A stretch of 64,000 nt of DNA, taken from contig NZ_JAAVUS010000003.1 in assembly GCF_018449525.1 (NCBI RefSeq), forward strand, positions 524,883 through 588,882, read 5' to 3'. A program made the translations under genes and the position numbers. Below, piece by piece: positions 61,978-64,000 of the stretch. Source of the DNA: Bradyrhizobium sp. dw_78 (GTDB taxonomy: Bacteria > Pseudomonadota > Alphaproteobacteria > Rhizobiales > Xanthobacteraceae). The notes below the pieces were generated by a model. It saw only the letters and a program-made list of their open reading frames with translations, was not told the origin of the DNA and searched no databases. Position 1 is the stretch's first letter, and each line of letters begins with the position of its first letter.

Positions 61978-62823
61978 GCGAAGCGGCGGTCTTCAATTCC
62001 GGTTTTGCCAACGATAGCGTTGTCGGGCGAAAGCCCACCCCGGACTTCCTGCGGGGTGGATTCCGGTTCGCATGAAGAGTGCGTCAAAACAAAATATGAG
62101 AGCTGTTTCTGATTCGGGAATCTGTTTCTGATTCAATCAGAACCGATGAGGCTATAAATTTCGAGTGCGTCCTCATCTGGAACCTGAACGGCGTAAGGCC
62201 GACGGTAACCATCATTTCATTTCTTCAACTCGGCTGGAAGTGAAACGCGCGCGAGTGATTGCGTGCGCGCCGATATTTAATTGTCGATCATGAGAGACAA
62301 TCACTAGCCGTATCCGATTGTTCTGATGGGCGAGTCTGTGTTGTTCCGCGCGGGAACTAATTTTATCGGCTGCGCTCAGTCGCAGCACGGTTCCAACATG
62401 TGAATCAGTCGAGTTTATTTTTCCTCGTGTTCAAAATTGAACAGACTGGCTGACGCTTTTGAACTAATATTTAGCTCACGGGTTGATTTCCGTGATCTTC
62501 GGCAGACGAAGCATCGCACTGCGAAGAAAGACGTTTGCTGCTCGGTCAAGCATTGCCTGCCGCCCTTGCACGGATGCTTGGAATCCAGCGGAGCAATTGC
62601 AACGAGGGTTAAGCGACCTGACAGAACGATCGGTCGCTCGCTTGGGACAGCTACAGAATATCGCTTCAGCCAGAGCGTGATCCGGAAAGGATCGGGCTTG
62701 AATAAAAAACATAAAGCGTGATGGCGCTTCAACCTGAAGCCGTCGTGCTCCGGTTCCGAGTCTGGGCTTGTGAATCTTTCTGTCTGATTCCCGAGCTCGG
62801 GGCGCAGCAAGGCATCACTAGAA
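61978..62823. other. Long non-coding stretch with a repeat copy
   Basis: These 846 bp contain the repeat copy at 62015-62150 and otherwise no credible gene. Base use is AT-richer than in the genes around. The ORFs on both strands here lack codon bias and family residues. A GAGCGTGATCCGGAAAGGATC motif near 62674-62695 is also found as an intergenic element in relatives. The promoter of the autotransporter gene must lie in its right part. Confidence 0.55.
62015..62150 (+). repeat. Dispersed bipartite repeat with an internal insertion
   Basis: TAGCGTTGTCGGGCGAAAGC is followed by a CCACCCCGG...GGGGTGGATTCCGG extension, then TTCGCATGAAGAGTGCGTCA, AAACAAAATATGAGAGC, and the hairpin GTTTCTGATTCAATCAGAAC, with a duplicated TGTTTCTGATTC. 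It lies between the LTxxQ-like gene and the autotransporter. Confidence 0.7.
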
Positions 62824-64000
62824 ATGCACTGGACGCCAGGACTTTTTTTGCGGCCGAATCTGCCTTCGGGCAGACATTTGTGGTTGTGGCCGGCATTGTT
62901 GGCAAGCCTTCCCGCAGCGGGGCTTATCGCAAGCACATCGAGCGCCTTGGCGGTCGATGTCAGCACGCAAGGCGAGCTCGATGCGGCGGTCGCTGCGCAG
63001 TCCGATCCGATCAATATCGTAGCGGGCAATCTGGCGCTGTCGGGCAGTCAGGCAATCGCGTCGGGCACCAACCTCACGGTTGCTGCCGGCGCCAGCCTGT
63101 CGGTCGCTAACGCTGACCAGACCATCGGTTCGATCAGCGGTGGCGGCACCGTGATTGCAGGAACCACGCTTTTCGTGGTGGGTGCCAATAACAGCAGCAC
63201 GGCCTTTTCCGGCACGATCAGTCTGGACAATCAAACCTACAACCCGCCTTCCGGAAACTTTGCCAAGATAGGCTCGGGTACCCTGACCATCGATAATGCC
63301 ACCATCGCCTTGGGCGAAGCCTTTATCGCGCAAGGCGCGATGGCGCAGACGAGCGGGACCACCTCGGTGACCGATCTCGCCGTCGGAGAGCTCAGCGGCG
63401 GCGTCGGCACGCTGAACGTCTCGGGCGGCACGATCACCTTCGGAACCGGTCTTCAGGTCGGGGATTTTCTCGGCCAGGGAACCGTCAACCAAACCGGCGG
63501 CACTGTAGCGGTCACACCCACTTGCGGCGATACCTTGCACTGCGCCTCCTTGACCATAGGCAACCAGGGCGGCACTGGCACATACAATATGGACGGCGGG
63601 GAGCTTGATCTCACCGGCCTGGTCAATTCTCTTGGCCGCAATACCGGCACCAATGCCGGCAGCAGCGGTACGCTCAATATCCGCGGCGGGGTGATCGATC
63701 TGTCCGGCGGCGCCAAGCTCATCATCGGCCTCGGCAATGAAACCGCCACCCAGCCGCAATCGCAGGGATTCATCGAGCAAACCGGCGGCGTGCTGCGCGT
63801 CCACAATGATTCATCCCTCTTTCTTTCCGGTCAATTCACCAGCACGGGCGTATACGACCTCGATGGCGGCACGCTCGAAATCGGCGGCAGCAGCCTGCAG
63901 CCTGGTTACAACAACAGCGGCCTGCATTATCAGTTCAACCTGGGCGGCGGCTCGATCAAGGTGATCGAGTCCGCGCTCGTGACCAATGCAAACGCCACAT
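62824..64000 (+). CDS. Autotransporter-like adhesin with beta-strand repeats (3' partial)
   Basis: The frame opens at ATG 62824 and is still open at the last base, giving 392 codons. It has an extended signal peptide: a basic N-terminus (LFLRPNLPSGRHLWLWPALL) and a hydrophobic core ending SSALA. The rest is Gly/Thr/Asn-rich, with many short repeats of the autotransporter-associated beta-strand type: GSGTLTIDNATIALG, GGVGTLNVSGGTITFG, GGTGTYNMDGGELDLTG and SGTLNIRGGVIDLSGG. These predict a beta-helix passenger on the cell surface. The barrel domain should be in the missing part. The start is preceded by a TGA at 62785 in frame, so it cannot be much further left. No other gene is near. Confidence 0.87.
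   Translation, partial: MHWTPGLFLRPNLPSGRHLWLWPALLASLPAAGLIASTSSALAVDVSTQGELDAAVAAQSDPINIVAGNLALSGSQAIASGTNLTVAAGASLSVANADQTIGSISGGGTVIAGTTLFVVGANNSSTAFSGTISLDNQTYNPPSGNFAKIGSGTLTIDNATIALGEAFIAQGAMAQTSGTTSVTDLAVGELSGGVGTLNVSGGTITFGTGLQVGDFLGQGTVNQTGGTVAVTPTCGDTLHCASLTIGNQGGTGTYNMDGGELDLTGLVNSLGRNTGTNAGSSGTLNIRGGVIDLSGGAKLIIGLGNETATQPQSQGFIEQTGGVLRVHNDSSLFLSGQFTSTGVYDLDGGTLEIGGSSLQPGYNNSGLHYQFNLGGGSIKVIESALVTNANAT

Noticed and set aside
62415..63029. A 204-codon minus-strand ORF in the non-coding stretch and autotransporter start
   Set aside because: It has no codon bias or domain, and it overlaps the far better supported autotransporter frame.

Overview
The window looks like a chromosomal stretch of a high-GC alphaproteobacterium of the Bradyrhizobium/Rhodopseudomonas group (Nitrobacteraceae). 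The case rests on strong GC bias at third codon positions, alphaproteobacterial housekeeping families (a DUF1013/TrcR-type regulator, DUF2948, UPF0262, a TAXI-TRAP transporter with DUF1850, an NdvA-like exporter), and many short palindromic intergenic repeats of the kind that fill Bradyrhizobium genomes. The genus is an inference from memory of these families; no database search was possible.

Layout. 1-4260: a three-gene tripartite efflux operon (EmrA-like adaptor cut by the left edge, EmrB-like pump, NodT-type outer-membrane factor). 4326-8127: a lower-GC island with vsr, a small unknown ORF, a putative restriction endonuclease, a C5-cytosine methyltransferase and a tyrosine-integrase remnant, ending next to tRNA-Thr(GGT) at 8209-8283. 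8550-14858: stress and redox genes, including a cNMP-domain/thioredoxin-reductase-like fusion followed by a UBP-type zinc finger, an alpha/beta hydrolase, and a divergent TetR/SDR pair with a clear operator. 15020-20699: a housekeeping block (murA, DUF2948, hisD, UPF0262, low-molecular-weight phosphatase, maf, yacG, tRNA-Phe). 21043-25178: an MHS-family transporter, an exported OB-fold-like protein, and a flavoprotein coupled to an AllA-like ureidoglycolate lyase. 25203-30337: a TetR repressor divergent from an RND pump and adaptor, with two palindromic operators between them. 30502-37120: an aldo/keto reductase, a thioesterase divergent from a NUDIX hydrolase, and several exported proteins. 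37502-41054: a complete TAXI-TRAP uptake system. 41301-46481: a CPA1 antiporter, a Sel1/TPR-LprI type protein, propionyl-CoA synthetase and a lipoprotein. 46524-46771: a truncated phnA-like gene bracketed by repeat copies. 46896-50855: trcR divergent from ispH-thrB-rnhA, then a peroxiredoxin. 51133-56514: fadD, a D,D-carboxypeptidase and an NdvA-like ABC exporter, all on the minus strand. 56708-61977: small exported proteins, a HisE-like pyrophosphohydrolase, a YqaA-type membrane protein, a nitronate-monooxygenase-like enzyme and a double-hotdog thioesterase. 62824-64000: the start of a large autotransporter-like protein that runs off the right edge.

Most striking are: (i) a dispersed two-part repeat about 105 bp long (a GCGTTTTC...AACGCGTCAAAA half plus a GGTTCTGATT/AATCAGAACC hairpin) seen in ten or more complete or decayed copies, including a perfect 33-bp inverted pair bracketing a truncated phnA-like gene; (ii) the thioredoxin-reductase-like fusion that has lost its CxxC and sits beside a UBP zinc finger; (iii) the Vsr/methyltransferase/endonuclease island beside an integrase remnant and tRNA-Thr; (iv) an exported protein with a possible lysozyme-like active site; (v) the truncated autotransporter.
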